The position numbers were made by a program, and so were the translations under genes. The notes below the pieces were generated by a model that saw nothing but the letters and a program-made list of their open reading frames with translations, had not been told where the DNA came from and did not search any database. From Roseibium sp. MMSF_3412 (GTDB lineage: Bacteria > Pseudomonadota > Alphaproteobacteria > Rhizobiales > Stappiaceae): a DNA stretch of 64,000 bases. This document shows positions 44,867 to 54,094 of the stretch, piece after piece (positions within the stretch are counted from its first letter, which is position 1; each line of letters begins with the position of its first letter). The DNA lies in NCBI RefSeq assembly GCF_030733265.1, contig NZ_JASHJI010000002.1:186001-250000 (forward strand), written 5' to 3'.

Positions 44867-45268
44867 TCATGCCTTCTCGTCCGGCATCTCGACAGGCCCG
44901 CCTTTCTCCGCCCATTTGGAAAAGCCTTCGCGCAGATGCGCAGCGTCAAATCCCATGTCCTGCAAGGTCGCGACAGTGAGCGCCGAGCGCCACCCTGAGG
45001 CACAATGAAAGACGAACTTCTTGTCTTCACCGAAAACCTCCTTGAAGTACGGGCTTTCAGGATCCACCCAGAATTCAACCATGCCCCGCGGTGCGTGGAC
45101 ACTGCCTGGAATGAAACCCGACCTCTGGCGTTCGCGGATATCGCGAATGTCGACAACGACGACACTGTCATCGTCCAACTGGCGAATGAGGTCCTCGATT
45201 TCGACTTCCTCGATACGTGCCCGGGCTTCGGCAACCATGGTTGCCGCGTTCTTTTTGAGCTTCTTCAT
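44867..45268 (-). CDS. Rhodanese-like sulfurtransferase
   Basis: 133 aa from ATG 45268 (MKKLKKNAATMVAEARARIE). A single rhodanese domain has the substrate-loop region VVVDIRDIRERQRSGFIPGS and the active-site Cys in FHCASGWRSAL. Single-domain rhodaneses carry persulfide sulfur or detoxify cyanide; the exact donor is unknown. The open frame upstream of 45268 overlaps the divergent oxidoreductase gene and is not believed. A 116-bp gap separates the two starts. Confidence 0.88.
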   Translation of the reverse strand: MKKLKKNAATMVAEARARIEEVEIEDLIRQLDDDSVVVVDIRDIRERQRSGFIPGSVHAPRGMVEFWVDPESPYFKEVFGEDKKFVFHCASGWRSALTVATLQDMGFDAAHLREGFSKWAEKGGPVEMPDEKA

Positions 45269-45384
45269 GATACCTGATGTTTCGATGAGAATAGGGTCAT
45301 TTCCATGTTGACCGGCGATGACGATACTTGCAAGTAACTCCGTCGGAGCGCTTTTGGAACGGGTCATAGACAGGAGAGCATGCG

Positions 45385-46659
45385 GTGGATCGAACACTGC
45401 CGGTTTCCCTTTGGGACGCAACAGCCGAAGAAGAAGATCTTGTCGGCAGTCTGCCTGAAAACGAAAGCTTCGACGTGGCGATTGTGGGCGGCGGATTCAC
45501 CGGGCTTTCCACCGCGCTTCACTGTGCGGAGGCGGGTCTGTCTGCCTGCGTCCTGGAAGCCGGCCAGGTTGGTTTTGGCGGCTCCGGGCGCAATGTCGGC
45601 CTTGTTAATGCCGGCATCTGGCTGCCACCGACGCAGGTCCGCGAAAAACTCGGCGAAACCTACGGACCCCGCTTTCTCAAGCGCTTTGGTGACGGACCGG
45701 CAAGCGTATTTGACCTGATTGAGAAACATCAGATCCGCTGCGAAGCAACGCGCGAGGGAACGATCCATGCGGCGCACGCCGCGTCCGGCCTGAGGGATCT
45801 GGAAGCACGATGGAAGGAGTGGACCTCTCTCGGTGAACCGGTCGACCTTTTGTCCCGTTCGGAGGTTGCTGCCAAAACCGGAACGGACATGTTTCACGGC
45901 GGCCTATGGGACCACCGCGCCGGAACGATCAACCCGATGGCCTATTGCCGCGGCCTTGCCCGCGCGGCAAGGGCAGCGGGTGCCAGGATCTGCACCGGGA
46001 TCAAGGCGGAAACCCTCAGAAAGGACAGAAGCGGCTGGTCGGTTCAGACAGGCAGGGGCGCGTTGCGGGCAGCATCCGTCGTTCTGGGAACAAACGCCTA
46101 TACGGATGCCCTTTGGCCCGGTCTCGCAAGAAGCTACACGGCAATCTACTACTTCCAGCTTGCAACGGAACCGCTTGGAGACAGGGCGGGTGCCGTGCTG
46201 CCGCACGGACAGGGGATCTGGGACACGGCCCCGATCATGTCCTCTCTGCGCAAGGACAGGTCCGGCCGATTGATTATTGGCTCCATGGGCAAACTCATTG
46301 GAACGAAGTCGACCGGTCTGTCTCACCGATGGGCACAGAAACGGCTTTCCAGAATGTTCCCGGGCCTTGGCCGTGTCCGGTTCGAGGAAGCCTGGCACGG
46401 CAGGATTGCCATGACCCCGGATCACATTCCCCGCATTCATGCCCTCGCCGACGGTCTCTACACACCGATCGGCTACAATGGCCGCGGCATCACCACCGGC
46501 ACCATTTTCGGTGAGGCCATGGCCGGGTTGCTGACAGGCATGAAACCGGAGGAGCTGCCGCTCCCGGTAACAGAACCCGCCGCGGTCGCCGCTGCACCGC
46601 TCAAGGCCCGTTTCTACAACATTGCCTTCAGCGCCAACCAGTTCATCAAGGGTTTCTGA
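45385..46659 (+). CDS. FAD-dependent amine/amino-acid oxidoreductase (DAO family)
   Basis: 424 aa from GTG 45385, preceded by AGGAGA with 8-nt spacing. The nearer ATG at 45380 is in another frame. The dinucleotide-binding motif GGGFTGLSTALHCAE sits near residue 35, followed by VLEAGQVGFGGSGRNVG. A C-terminal GYNGRGITTGTIFGEAMAGL closes the FAD site. This layout is shared with PuuB (gamma-glutamylputrescine oxidase) and glycine/sarcosine oxidases. Substrate not assignable; the neighbours give no pathway. Confidence 0.87.
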   Translation: MDRTLPVSLWDATAEEEDLVGSLPENESFDVAIVGGGFTGLSTALHCAEAGLSACVLEAGQVGFGGSGRNVGLVNAGIWLPPTQVREKLGETYGPRFLKRFGDGPASVFDLIEKHQIRCEATREGTIHAAHAASGLRDLEARWKEWTSLGEPVDLLSRSEVAAKTGTDMFHGGLWDHRAGTINPMAYCRGLARAARAAGARICTGIKAETLRKDRSGWSVQTGRGALRAASVVLGTNAYTDALWPGLARSYTAIYYFQLATEPLGDRAGAVLPHGQGIWDTAPIMSSLRKDRSGRLIIGSMGKLIGTKSTGLSHRWAQKRLSRMFPGLGRVRFEEAWHGRIAMTPDHIPRIHALADGLYTPIGYNGRGITTGTIFGEAMAGLLTGMKPEELPLPVTEPAAVAAAPLKARFYNIAFSANQFIKGF

Positions 46660-46703
46660 CCGGAAAGACCGGCAGGGCGTCGCACGCGCTGCGTCGGCGG
46701 AGG

Positions 46704-48101
46704 TCAGGTCTTGCGCACTGTTTCCCGCCAGGCCTTTGCATAGGCCTCCAGCGCCGATTGGGATTTGACCGGCGCAACATCCGTTTGCAACATTTCCTGC
46801 AATGCTCCGCGCCCGGCGCGCCCGCCGGAGATGAGCAGCGCGGCTCCGATCGCCGTGCCCGTTGCCGACGTTTTCTGGGTTTCAACCGGTCTTTGCGCTG
46901 CGGCCCGCAGCATCGCCAAAAAACAGTCATTTTGCGCAAAGGGACCCTCGACGATAATGGGGCCGTCGGCGCCGGTCATGTCCAGCATTTCTGCAGTCAC
47001 CAGCGCCAGGTAGTTTGCAACTGCGGCATACCGTTCACCGTTGCTCAGCCCGGTCTCGTCCACGTTCCAGCAGGCCTTTCTGCCCTGAAACGGGCCGGAT
47101 CTCGGCTCTACGGCCGGAAACAACATGATCCGCTCTTCGATTACCGCGTCCGCATCGCGCTGGTCACAGCCGCTTTCCCGCGCATTCATCAGGATCTCAA
47201 ATTCGCGGCCACCCATGAAACGGGCAGAGGGAACGGCATCGCCGAATGCATTCACGTTCATCAGCGTATCCCGGCCGGGGTCGAGCGCAATGCTCTGCCC
47301 GCCGATAGAAAAGGCGATGACCCAGGTTCCGGTAGACACCACGGAAAACGGAGCCTTCCTCGTCAGAAGATGGGGCAGCAGCGAGGCATTGGAATCGTGA
47401 ATGCCGCAATAGACAGGGGTCCGAGGCGGCAGTCCGGTCCGCTCAGAAACATCCGGCGCCAAGGTACCGAGGCAGTCGTTCGCGCGGCGGACCGGGGCCA
47501 TCCGGCCCGAAAGACCCAGTGTGCCCACCAGCGAGGAATAGCGGTTTGCGTATGGATTCCACAGGTCCGTGTGACAGCCCAGGGAAGAAACCTCGTTGGC
47601 CTTCACGCCCGTCAGCCGGAAGGCCCAGTATTGGGGATAAGCCAGGAAGGTGGCGACCCGGTCCACAAGACCGGGATCGGACCTGAATTGCCAGAACAGC
47701 TGCGCCCCGACATTAAGCCCCATGGCAAGCCGCGGTGATCCCGTTTCGGCAAAGTCCGGACGCAGGTCTTCGTACTCGGACGCCAGTTCATCCGGGCCCG
47801 TAAACTCGTAATCCATGACCGGCGCAGCAAGGTCGCCTGAACTGGTCAGCAGCACGCCGGACGCCCCGTGGGCGGTCACCGAAATCGCATCGATCGGGTG
47901 TTTCTCGTTGAGTTGACGAAGCGCGTCACAGATGAAATCCCAATGTGCCGCCGTGTCGAAATGCGGATAGGGTGGCCCGGGCAAGACAGTGTTGGCGCAC
48001 GTCATTACGTCGACTTCTCGCACTGTCCGAAGATCGGCGACAGCCACCTTTACATTTGTTTTGCCGATATCCAGCACACCGGCATATCTTGCGCCGTGCA
48101 T
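46704..48101 (-). CDS. rhaK: L-rhamnose/rhamnulose kinase of the rhizobial type (FGGY family)
   Basis: 465 aa. FGGY kinase features are present: N-terminal phosphate-binding VLDIGKTNVKVAVAD, the catalytic-domain PVYCGIHDSNASLLPH and C-terminal ATGTAIGAALLISGG. Last gene of the minus-strand rha operon, 3 bp after rhaU. In Rhizobium leguminosarum the homologous RhaK is needed for kinase activity and also for function of the rhamnose ABC transporter, which fits its position with the transporter genes. Gene order rhaRSTPQUK matches that locus. Confidence 0.92.
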   Translation of the reverse strand: MHGARYAGVLDIGKTNVKVAVADLRTVREVDVMTCANTVLPGPPYPHFDTAAHWDFICDALRQLNEKHPIDAISVTAHGASGVLLTSSGDLAAPVMDYEFTGPDELASEYEDLRPDFAETGSPRLAMGLNVGAQLFWQFRSDPGLVDRVATFLAYPQYWAFRLTGVKANEVSSLGCHTDLWNPYANRYSSLVGTLGLSGRMAPVRRANDCLGTLAPDVSERTGLPPRTPVYCGIHDSNASLLPHLLTRKAPFSVVSTGTWVIAFSIGGQSIALDPGRDTLMNVNAFGDAVPSARFMGGREFEILMNARESGCDQRDADAVIEERIMLFPAVEPRSGPFQGRKACWNVDETGLSNGERYAAVANYLALVTAEMLDMTGADGPIIVEGPFAQNDCFLAMLRAAAQRPVETQKTSATGTAIGAALLISGGRAGRGALQEMLQTDVAPVKSQSALEAYAKAWRETVRKT

Positions 48102-48104
48102 CGG

Positions 48105-48419
48105 TCAGTCCATGTGAAAGACGGTTTCGAGTTCCGTCGCGACCGGTGCGTTGTCAGGCCGTGCTTCCATGATGTCAGCCATGTGCGCCCACCAGCGCTG
48201 CATCACTTCATGTTTCGGCAGATCGTCCATGCGGTGGGTTTCGTCCCGCCACAGGACACCGAAAAGCGTTCCGGTCTCGCGGTCCAGATGGATTGAATAG
48301 TCGCGGATACCTGCTTCTTTCAGCAAGTCGACCAGTTCCGGCCAGATCTCGTCATGCCGCTTCTTGTATTCGGCTTCCATCCCCGGATTGAGTTTCATCT
48401 TGAAGGCAAATTTTTCCAT
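48105..48419 (-). CDS. rhaU: L-rhamnose mutarotase
   Basis: 104 aa, the standard length of RhaM/RhaU. It begins [20 protein letters not shown], with [20 protein letters not shown] and a conserved Trp-Trp in [13 protein letters not shown]. The enzyme interconverts alpha- and beta-L-rhamnose and feeds the isomerase. It starts 4 bp after rhaQ and ends 3 bp before rhaK. Confidence 0.95.
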   Translation of the reverse strand: MEKFAFKMKLNPGMEAEYKKRHDEIWPELVDLLKEAGIRDYSIHLDRETGTLFGVLWRDETHRMDDLPKHEVMQRWWAHMADIMEARPDNAPVATELETVFHMD

Positions 48420-48423
48420 CGTC

Positions 48424-49440
48424 TCACCCTCTTCTTGCCGCCAGCATGCGCCTCGCAATCCGTGGCAGCGCGATCACACCTATCAGGAGCAGGCCGATGA
48501 AGATCGACATGACGATGCCCGGAACGTTCAGCAGACCGAAGCCGAAAGTGACCATGCCCATGACGAATGCGGCGATGACGACGCCGGGTATCGTTCCCGA
48601 CCCGCCGAGAATGTTGACACCCCCAAGGACCACCATGGTCACCACTTCGAGCTCCCAGCCAAACGCGATCGAAGGCCGGGTTGCACCGAGGCGGGATGTC
48701 AGGCAGATCGCCGCCACGCCGGACATGACACCGGTCAGAAGAAACAGGGCAAATTTGACCCTGGGCACGCGAATGCCGGAAAACAGGGCCCCAACCGGGT
48801 TGTTGCCGATGACATAGACGGCACGGCCGAAATTGGTCTTGTGCAACAGCACCGCGAACAGGACCGCCATGAATGCGAACAGAACGAATTCAAAGGAAAT
48901 CACCCACCAGACGTAACCCTGTCCGAAAAAGGCGAAGTCGGCGGGATAACCCGTATAGGCCTTGTCGCCCAGAACAATGTAGGAGATCCCCCGGAAGAGG
49001 CTCATCGTGCCGATGGTCACGACAATGGACGGCAGGCCGAGGCCGGTCACCAGCGCCCCGTTGAAGGCCCCGCACAGGAGACCGACACCCAACCCGACAA
49101 GAACCAGCGTCGGGGTCTCCGCGCCGAGTTGCACGGCAAAGCCCATGGCGGTTGATGCGAGCGCGATGATCGAGGCGACGGAAAGATCGATTTCACCAGA
49201 AACGATCAGCAGCGCCATCGCAAAAGCGATCAGCGCCTTCTCCGTAAAATTGAAGGTCGCGTCCGAAAGGTTCCACGGATCGAGAAAGTAGGGCGAAGCA
49301 AAGCTGTTCAGGACGAAAACGGCGACAGCCACGCCCAGAAGCAGGATTTCCCAGCTCGCCAGCAAGCGCTGCAGGGGGCTGCGCAACCGGTCCGGAACCT
49401 GCCGGACGGGATTGGTTTCGTTGGCCTGGGAAACGCTCAT
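48424..49440 (-). CDS. rhaQ: Rhamnose ABC transporter permease (second)
   Basis: 338 aa from ATG 49440 ([20 protein letters not shown]), which overlaps the rhaP stop by 4 bp. CUT2-type permease with about 8-10 hydrophobic segments, the conserved [20 protein letters not shown] and a C-terminal [19 protein letters not shown]. It pairs with RhaP as a heterodimeric channel. The open frame further upstream overlaps rhaP and is not used. Confidence 0.93.
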   Translation of the reverse strand: MSVSQANETNPVRQVPDRLRSPLQRLLASWEILLLGVAVAVFVLNSFASPYFLDPWNLSDATFNFTEKALIAFAMALLIVSGEIDLSVASIIALASTAMGFAVQLGAETPTLVLVGLGVGLLCGAFNGALVTGLGLPSIVVTIGTMSLFRGISYIVLGDKAYTGYPADFAFFGQGYVWWVISFEFVLFAFMAVLFAVLLHKTNFGRAVYVIGNNPVGALFSGIRVPRVKFALFLLTGVMSGVAAICLTSRLGATRPSIAFGWELEVVTMVVLGGVNILGGSGTIPGVVIAAFVMGMVTFGFGLLNVPGIVMSIFIGLLLIGVIALPRIARRMLAARRG

Positions 49441-50420
49441 TGCGCGTGCTCCGCTTTTTTGAGGATCACCCGGCCCTTGCTTCTGGTCGACGTCGCATTG
49501 AAGGCAACGGCAACGATGATCGCGCTGCCGGATATCGCCAGTTGCCAGAAAGGCGAGATATTGATGACCGGAAGCGCGTTCTTGACAATGCCGAGGAACA
49601 GCGCCCCAAGCAGGGCTCCGCCGACAGACCCGATCCCGCCGGCAATCGAGATGCCGCCAATGACACAGGCCGCGACCACTTCGAGCTCGAACCCGCCGGC
49701 AATGTCGACATAGGCCACGGCATAGCGGGCGACCCAGAGATAACCGGTCAGACCGGCCAGTGCACCGGACAGCACAAAGGCGGCACACTGCGTTTGCCCC
49801 ACATTGATCCCCGTGTAGACAGCTGCGTGCGGATTGCCCCCGACCGCATAAAACGCTCGGCCAAGTGCCGTTCGGCCAATCAGAACGGCAAAGCCTGTGA
49901 CAGCGACAATGGCGATCCAGGAAAGCACCGGAAGCCCCAGAAACACCGCACGTGGAAAGGCCTTGAAGCTCTCGCTCATTTCATGCGCGTTGATCCAGGC
50001 ACCGTCGGAGATGAGGAAGATGATTCCCCGGTAGACCGTCATCGTCCCGAGCGTGACGACGATCGGGGGAATATCCAGTTTCCAGACCAGCAACCCGTTC
50101 GCCAGACCCATGACGGCACCGAGAAGAATGGACACCATCAGGATGACAGGGATCGGCAGGCCGGGATAGAGAGTGTTCAGCATCGCGACGACCATGCCGG
50201 TCAACGCCAGGTTCGCCGCAACGGAAAGGTCGATGCAGCGCGTCAGGATGACGGCCATCTGACCGAGCGCGAGGATGATCAGCGGTGCCGTATCATTGAA
50301 CACCTTGGCAAGGTTCGCCGGCTCAATGAAGGCTGGAAAGCGGCTGGCAATGGCCAGAAGCAGGGCCAGGATCGCAACACCCAGCACAAGTTCGCGGGAT
50401 TTCAGGAAAGACAGTGTCAT
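49437..50420 (-). CDS. rhaP: Rhamnose ABC transporter permease (first)
   Basis: 327 aa. CUT2-type permease with LGQMAVILTRCIDLSVAANL, FYAVGGNPHAAVYTGI and GGISIAGGIGSVGGALLGAL. The start ATG overlaps the rhaT stop (ATGA). Two different permease genes in a row is the known arrangement of the rhizobial rhamnose importer. Confidence 0.93.
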   Translation of the reverse strand: MTLSFLKSRELVLGVAILALLLAIASRFPAFIEPANLAKVFNDTAPLIILALGQMAVILTRCIDLSVAANLALTGMVVAMLNTLYPGLPIPVILMVSILLGAVMGLANGLLVWKLDIPPIVVTLGTMTVYRGIIFLISDGAWINAHEMSESFKAFPRAVFLGLPVLSWIAIVAVTGFAVLIGRTALGRAFYAVGGNPHAAVYTGINVGQTQCAAFVLSGALAGLTGYLWVARYAVAYVDIAGGFELEVVAACVIGGISIAGGIGSVGGALLGALFLGIVKNALPVINISPFWQLAISGSAIIVAVAFNATSTRSKGRVILKKAEHAQ

Positions 50421-52009
50421 GTCGCAGCCTCGGCAAGGCCGGCAGCAGCCCGTACGAGACGCTCCGGCGTAAGTTCGTCGCCTTCAAACTCGGCCGCGAT
50501 GCGCCCTTCCCGCATGACGATGACACGGTCGGACATGCCCAGTATTTCCGGAATTTCCGACGACACCATGATCACCGCCAACCCTTGCGCGGCAAGCTCC
50601 GCCATGAATTCATGAACCGCCGCCTTGGAGCCGATATCGATGCCCTTGGTCGGCTCGTCCAGGATGATGACCCTAGGCTGCGTCGCCAGCCATTTCGCGA
50701 TGATCACCTTCTGCTGGTTGCCGCCGGACAGTTCGCCGATATCCTGATCGAGCGCGGCCGCGCGCAGATCAAGCCGCCTTGTATAGTCACGCGTCAGCTT
50801 GAATTCCTCTGCAAGACGCAAGAACCCGTTCCGCGACGTGGATTTCAGCGACGGTAACGAGACATTCTGGAAAATCGGCAGCCCCTTGATGGCCCCCTGT
50901 TTGCCGCGGTCTTCCGGCACATAGACAATGCCGTGGCTGATCGCTTCATTGGGTGTCCGGATCACGGCAACGGTGTCATCAATCCTGATAGCCCCTTTTG
51001 AGGGCCTGGTTATTCCGAAAAGCGCCTGCATGAATTCGCTGCGTCCGGCACCGACCAGCCCGTAGAAGCCGAGTATCTCGCCGCGCCGCAGCGTGAAGCC
51101 GATATCCTCGAACTCGGTTGGGTGACTGTAGCCGACAACACGCAGAACCTCCGGTCCGAGTTCGGGTGTTCTTTTCGGGAATACCTGGTCGACGGAACGC
51201 CCGACCATGAGCCGGACAAGATCCGGTTCCGACACCTCCGCGATTTTTCCGGCCCCCACCATCTGCCCGTCACGGAAAACCGTGTAGCGGTCGGCGATAC
51301 GGAAGATCTCGTCGAACTTGTGGCTGATGAAGAGGATCGCCTTGCCTTCGGCCTTGAGCCGTTCGACAAGCTCGTAGGTCTCCTCGATCTCCTTGTGCGA
51401 CAGGGACGCGGTCGGTTCATCCATGATGACGATGCTGGCATCAATTGAGAGCGCACGCGCGATGGCAACCAGATGCTTGTTGGCGATGCCCAGTTCCTTC
51501 AGCAGCACGGAAGGGTCTATCCTGGCACCGATCCGAGCAAGCAGCTCCTTGGCCTGCCGGACCATCGCTGTCTTGTCGATCAGGCCGAAACGGGATTTGG
51601 GAGCATGTCCGATGAAGATATTCTCGGCGACCGACAGATCGTCGAAGAGCACCGTTTCCTGATGGATCGCCGTCACGCCCGCCTTGCCCGCATCCTGCGC
51701 GGTCGGGAAGGAAACGGAAGAGCCGCTGATGCTGATCTCGCCCTCGTCCGGCTGGTAGATCCCGGTCAAAACCTTGACGATGGTCGATTTGCCCGCGCCG
51801 TTCTCACCGACAAGGGCCGTGACCTGCCCCGGGTAGAGATCAAGCGAGACTTCGGACAGGGCTTTGACACCGGGAAAGGACTTTGAAATGCCCTTCAGCG
51901 ACAGGACCGGCTTCTGATCGTTGGTAACAGACGGATGCACGTTGCCGATGCCCTGCGTGTTCGCAAGCATTCCCAGTCCCCCGGAATTTGATATTTGTTT
52001 TTGGGTCAT
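50417..52009 (-). CDS. rhaT: Rhamnose ABC transporter ATP-binding protein
   Basis: 530 aa from ATG 52009, or 517 aa from ATG 51970. The inner ATG has GGGGGACTGGGA before it; the outer one directly abuts a strong hairpin with no ribosome-binding site, so the inner start is credible. Two fused NBDs: NBD1 has Walker [10 protein letters not shown] and Walker B IVIMDEPTASL; NBD2 has GLVGAGRSEF, signature [15 protein letters not shown] and ILDEPTKGIDIGSK. This is the standard CUT2 pattern. Confidence 0.93.
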   Translation of the reverse strand: MTQKQISNSGGLGMLANTQGIGNVHPSVTNDQKPVLSLKGISKSFPGVKALSEVSLDLYPGQVTALVGENGAGKSTIVKVLTGIYQPDEGEISISGSSVSFPTAQDAGKAGVTAIHQETVLFDDLSVAENIFIGHAPKSRFGLIDKTAMVRQAKELLARIGARIDPSVLLKELGIANKHLVAIARALSIDASIVIMDEPTASLSHKEIEETYELVERLKAEGKAILFISHKFDEIFRIADRYTVFRDGQMVGAGKIAEVSEPDLVRLMVGRSVDQVFPKRTPELGPEVLRVVGYSHPTEFEDIGFTLRRGEILGFYGLVGAGRSEFMQALFGITRPSKGAIRIDDTVAVIRTPNEAISHGIVYVPEDRGKQGAIKGLPIFQNVSLPSLKSTSRNGFLRLAEEFKLTRDYTRRLDLRAAALDQDIGELSGGNQQKVIIAKWLATQPRVIILDEPTKGIDIGSKAAVHEFMAELAAQGLAVIMVSSEIPEILGMSDRVIVMREGRIAAEFEGDELTPERLVRAAAGLAEAAT

Positions 52010-52011
52010 GG

Positions 52012-52035
52012 GCCGGCCCGGTCGTCCGGGCCGGC
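52012..52035 (-). terminator. Strong hairpin between rhaS and rhaT
   Basis: GCCGGCCCGG (52012-52021) and CCGGGCCGGC (52026-52035) form a perfect 10-bp stem with a 4-nt loop, immediately before the outer rhaT ATG. No T-run, so it may stabilise the rhaS 3' end or mask the rhaT start as well as attenuate. Confidence 0.65.
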
Positions 52036-52055
52036 TGCTGCTTGGTCAGCGAAGC

Positions 52056-53048
52056 TTAGAAGATATCCTTGAAATCGTCGATGTTCGAGCTGTCATAGAC
52101 AAACGGATCGGCCATCGCGCCTTCGTTGTTGTCGTTCAGCGTCAGGGATCCCATGCGTCCCATCGGAATTTCGGCCCCCGGCTTGGCTTCGGCATTTCCG
52201 GCGGCAAGGTTATAGGCCAGCATCGTTGCCGAGTAACCGAGGTCGATCGGGTTCCAGATCGCGAAGGACTTGGACGCGCCGGAGTCGATATGGCCGGCCA
52301 TTTCAGACGGCAGTCCGAGACCGGTTACGTTGACCTGACCCGCCTTCTCCGCATCCGAGACTGCCTGCGCGGCGGCAACGATGCCGACGGATGTCGGCGC
52401 GATGATCGCCTTCAGGTCGGGATAGCTCTGCATGAGGCCTTGTGCCTCGCGGTAGGACTTGTCGGCAAGGTCGTCGCCGTAAACCGTCGCAACCACATTG
52501 ATGCCCGGATAGTTGTCCTTGACCTTGTTCATTTCCTCGATCCAGGTGTTCTGGTTCGTCGCGGTCGCAGAGGCGGACAGGACGGCCACGTCACCACCGT
52601 CCGGCAGATGATCTGCAGCAAGCTTGATGATCATGTTGCCGATCAGCGCATTCGAGGAAGGGTTCAGGTGCAATTGGCGGCCGTCCGCGGCAACGCCCGA
52701 ATCCCAGGAAATCACGGTGATCCCGCGCTGCATTGCCTTTTTCAGGGCCGGAACCAGCGCGTCCTGGTCATTGGCGGAGACGGCAATCGCATCCACTTTC
52801 TGCGCGATCAGCGCGTTGATGACCTCGATCTGGCCTTCCGCGGTGGTGTCGGTCGGGCCGGTATAGATGATTTCGACGTCGCCGAGTTCCTTGGCAGCTT
52901 CTTCAGCACCTTTGGCCGCTGCTTCGAAAAAGCCGATACCCAGGGCCTTGACGACCAGGGCGATCCGCTTGGTTTCTGCCTGCGCCGGCACAGCTATGCA
53001 CATGGCGGCAACGGCTGTTGCTGCTAACAGTGACTTCAAGAGTTTCAT
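52056..53048 (-). CDS. rhaS: Rhamnose ABC transporter substrate-binding protein
   Basis: 330 aa with a signal peptide (MKLLKSLLAATAVAAMCIAVPAQA). Periplasmic sugar-binding fold with RIALVVKALGIGFFEAAAKG, VDAIAVSANDQDALVPALKK, VISWDSGVAADGRQL and AIIAPTSVGIVAAAQAVSD. GGGAGGAAT precedes the ATG. First structural gene after rhaR, with a 7-bp hairpin (53068-53093) in the 53-bp gap between them. Confidence 0.93.
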   Translation of the reverse strand: MKLLKSLLAATAVAAMCIAVPAQAETKRIALVVKALGIGFFEAAAKGAEEAAKELGDVEIIYTGPTDTTAEGQIEVINALIAQKVDAIAVSANDQDALVPALKKAMQRGITVISWDSGVAADGRQLHLNPSSNALIGNMIIKLAADHLPDGGDVAVLSASATATNQNTWIEEMNKVKDNYPGINVVATVYGDDLADKSYREAQGLMQSYPDLKAIIAPTSVGIVAAAQAVSDAEKAGQVNVTGLGLPSEMAGHIDSGASKSFAIWNPIDLGYSATMLAYNLAAGNAEAKPGAEIPMGRMGSLTLNDNNEGAMADPFVYDSSNIDDFKDIF

Positions 53049-53101
53049 TTTATTCCTCCCTAGATAGCTGCCGGTCCTCCCAGGTTCCGGCAGAACACCG
53101 G

Positions 53102-53908
53102 CTACCCGCTTGAGGTCGCCTTTGCTTGTGCGGCGTTTGTCTGCGCCACGATTAATGTCACGTCCGCCTGCTCCAGCATGTTGGCTGCATGGTCGGGAAT
53201 GCCCTCGTCCGTTACCACTGTCGAAATCCGCTCAAGCGGACACAGGATCAACGAGGACCGGGCACTGAATTTCGAGGAGTCCGCCAGAACGACAAGTTCA
53301 TCGGCCTGCCCGATCAGCTTCTGCTCTGCCTGGATCAGAAGCGGGTCGGCTTCCATGAGGCCCAGTGCTCCGAGACCCTGCGCGCCCATGAACATGCGCT
53401 TGGCATAGAAGTTCCGCGTGACGTCATTGTCGAACGGACTGAGGATGATGTTCTGCTCCCGGTAGATCGCACCGCCGGAAAGCATGATCGTGTTCTTGGA
53501 ATTCTTCAGAAGGTGCTCGGCAATCGGAAACGAATTCGTAAACACCTGCATGCGTTTGGTCGCCAGCGGGTGCACCATCTGGAACGTTGTCGTGCCGCCA
53601 TTGATAATGATCGGGTCGCCGTCTTCACACAGCTCGACTGCCTTTTGCGCGATTGCGCGCTTTTGAGCGATGTTGATTGTTTCGTTGACCGAAAATGGCC
53701 GGCCGGCCAGACCGACAAATTGAGGCGGATGGATCGACTCCGCGCCGCCACGCACCCGGCGAAGCTTCTTTTGCACGTGCAGGGTCGCGATATCCCTGCG
53801 AATGGTCGCCTCTGAAGACCCCGTCAGCGCGACAAGTTCCTGCACCGTCACGACGGGCCGGTCCTGAACTGCGGACAGGATAATCCTCTGGCGTTCTTTC
53901 TCGTGCAT
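53102..53908 (-). CDS. rhaR: DeoR-family regulator of rhamnose catabolism
   Basis: 268 aa. The N-terminal DeoR HTH is VQELVALTGSSEATIRRDIA with TLHVQKKLRRVRGGAES, and the C-terminal sugar-phosphate-binding domain has INGGTTTFQMVHPL and VLADSSKFSARSSLIL. First gene of the minus-strand operon and divergent from rhaD. The intervening AT-rich gap carries arrayed TGATTG/CAATCA motifs likely to be its operators. In rhizobia RhaR is a negative regulator of this locus. Confidence 0.92.
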   Translation of the reverse strand: MHEKERQRIILSAVQDRPVVTVQELVALTGSSEATIRRDIATLHVQKKLRRVRGGAESIHPPQFVGLAGRPFSVNETINIAQKRAIAQKAVELCEDGDPIIINGGTTTFQMVHPLATKRMQVFTNSFPIAEHLLKNSKNTIMLSGGAIYREQNIILSPFDNDVTRNFYAKRMFMGAQGLGALGLMEADPLLIQAEQKLIGQADELVVLADSSKFSARSSLILCPLERISTVVTDEGIPDHAANMLEQADVTLIVAQTNAAQAKATSSG

Positions 53909-53944
53909 TCCGTCCTCCCGTTAATCAAACGTTTTCATCATAAT

Positions 53945-54021
53945 CAGTCATTGTCAATCAATAATTGTCAAAAATAGTCATTTTGCAGTGCAATATGATT
54001 GAAATTGATTGTTTTTGATTG
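53945..54021. promoter_or_regulatory. Putative RhaR operator array in the rhaR-rhaD gap
   Basis: Three TGATTG motifs start at exactly 10-bp spacing (53996, 54006, 54016), so they face one side of the helix. On the other half, AATCA/CAATCA motifs occur in the opposite orientation near 53943-53960. DeoR-family regulators bind such arrayed short repeats. The gap must hold both divergent promoters. Confidence 0.6.
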
Positions 54022-54094
54022 ACATGCAGATCCTTTCGAGCGAGTTTCTAATCAATCAGGCTTGCTCTGTCAGGCGCATAATCGGGAGGTATCG

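Noticed and set aside
53996-54021. Possible CRISPR or tandem repeat
   Set aside because: The TGATTG units are only 6 bp at 10-bp spacing, fitting a regulator-binding array and not a repeat-spacer structure.
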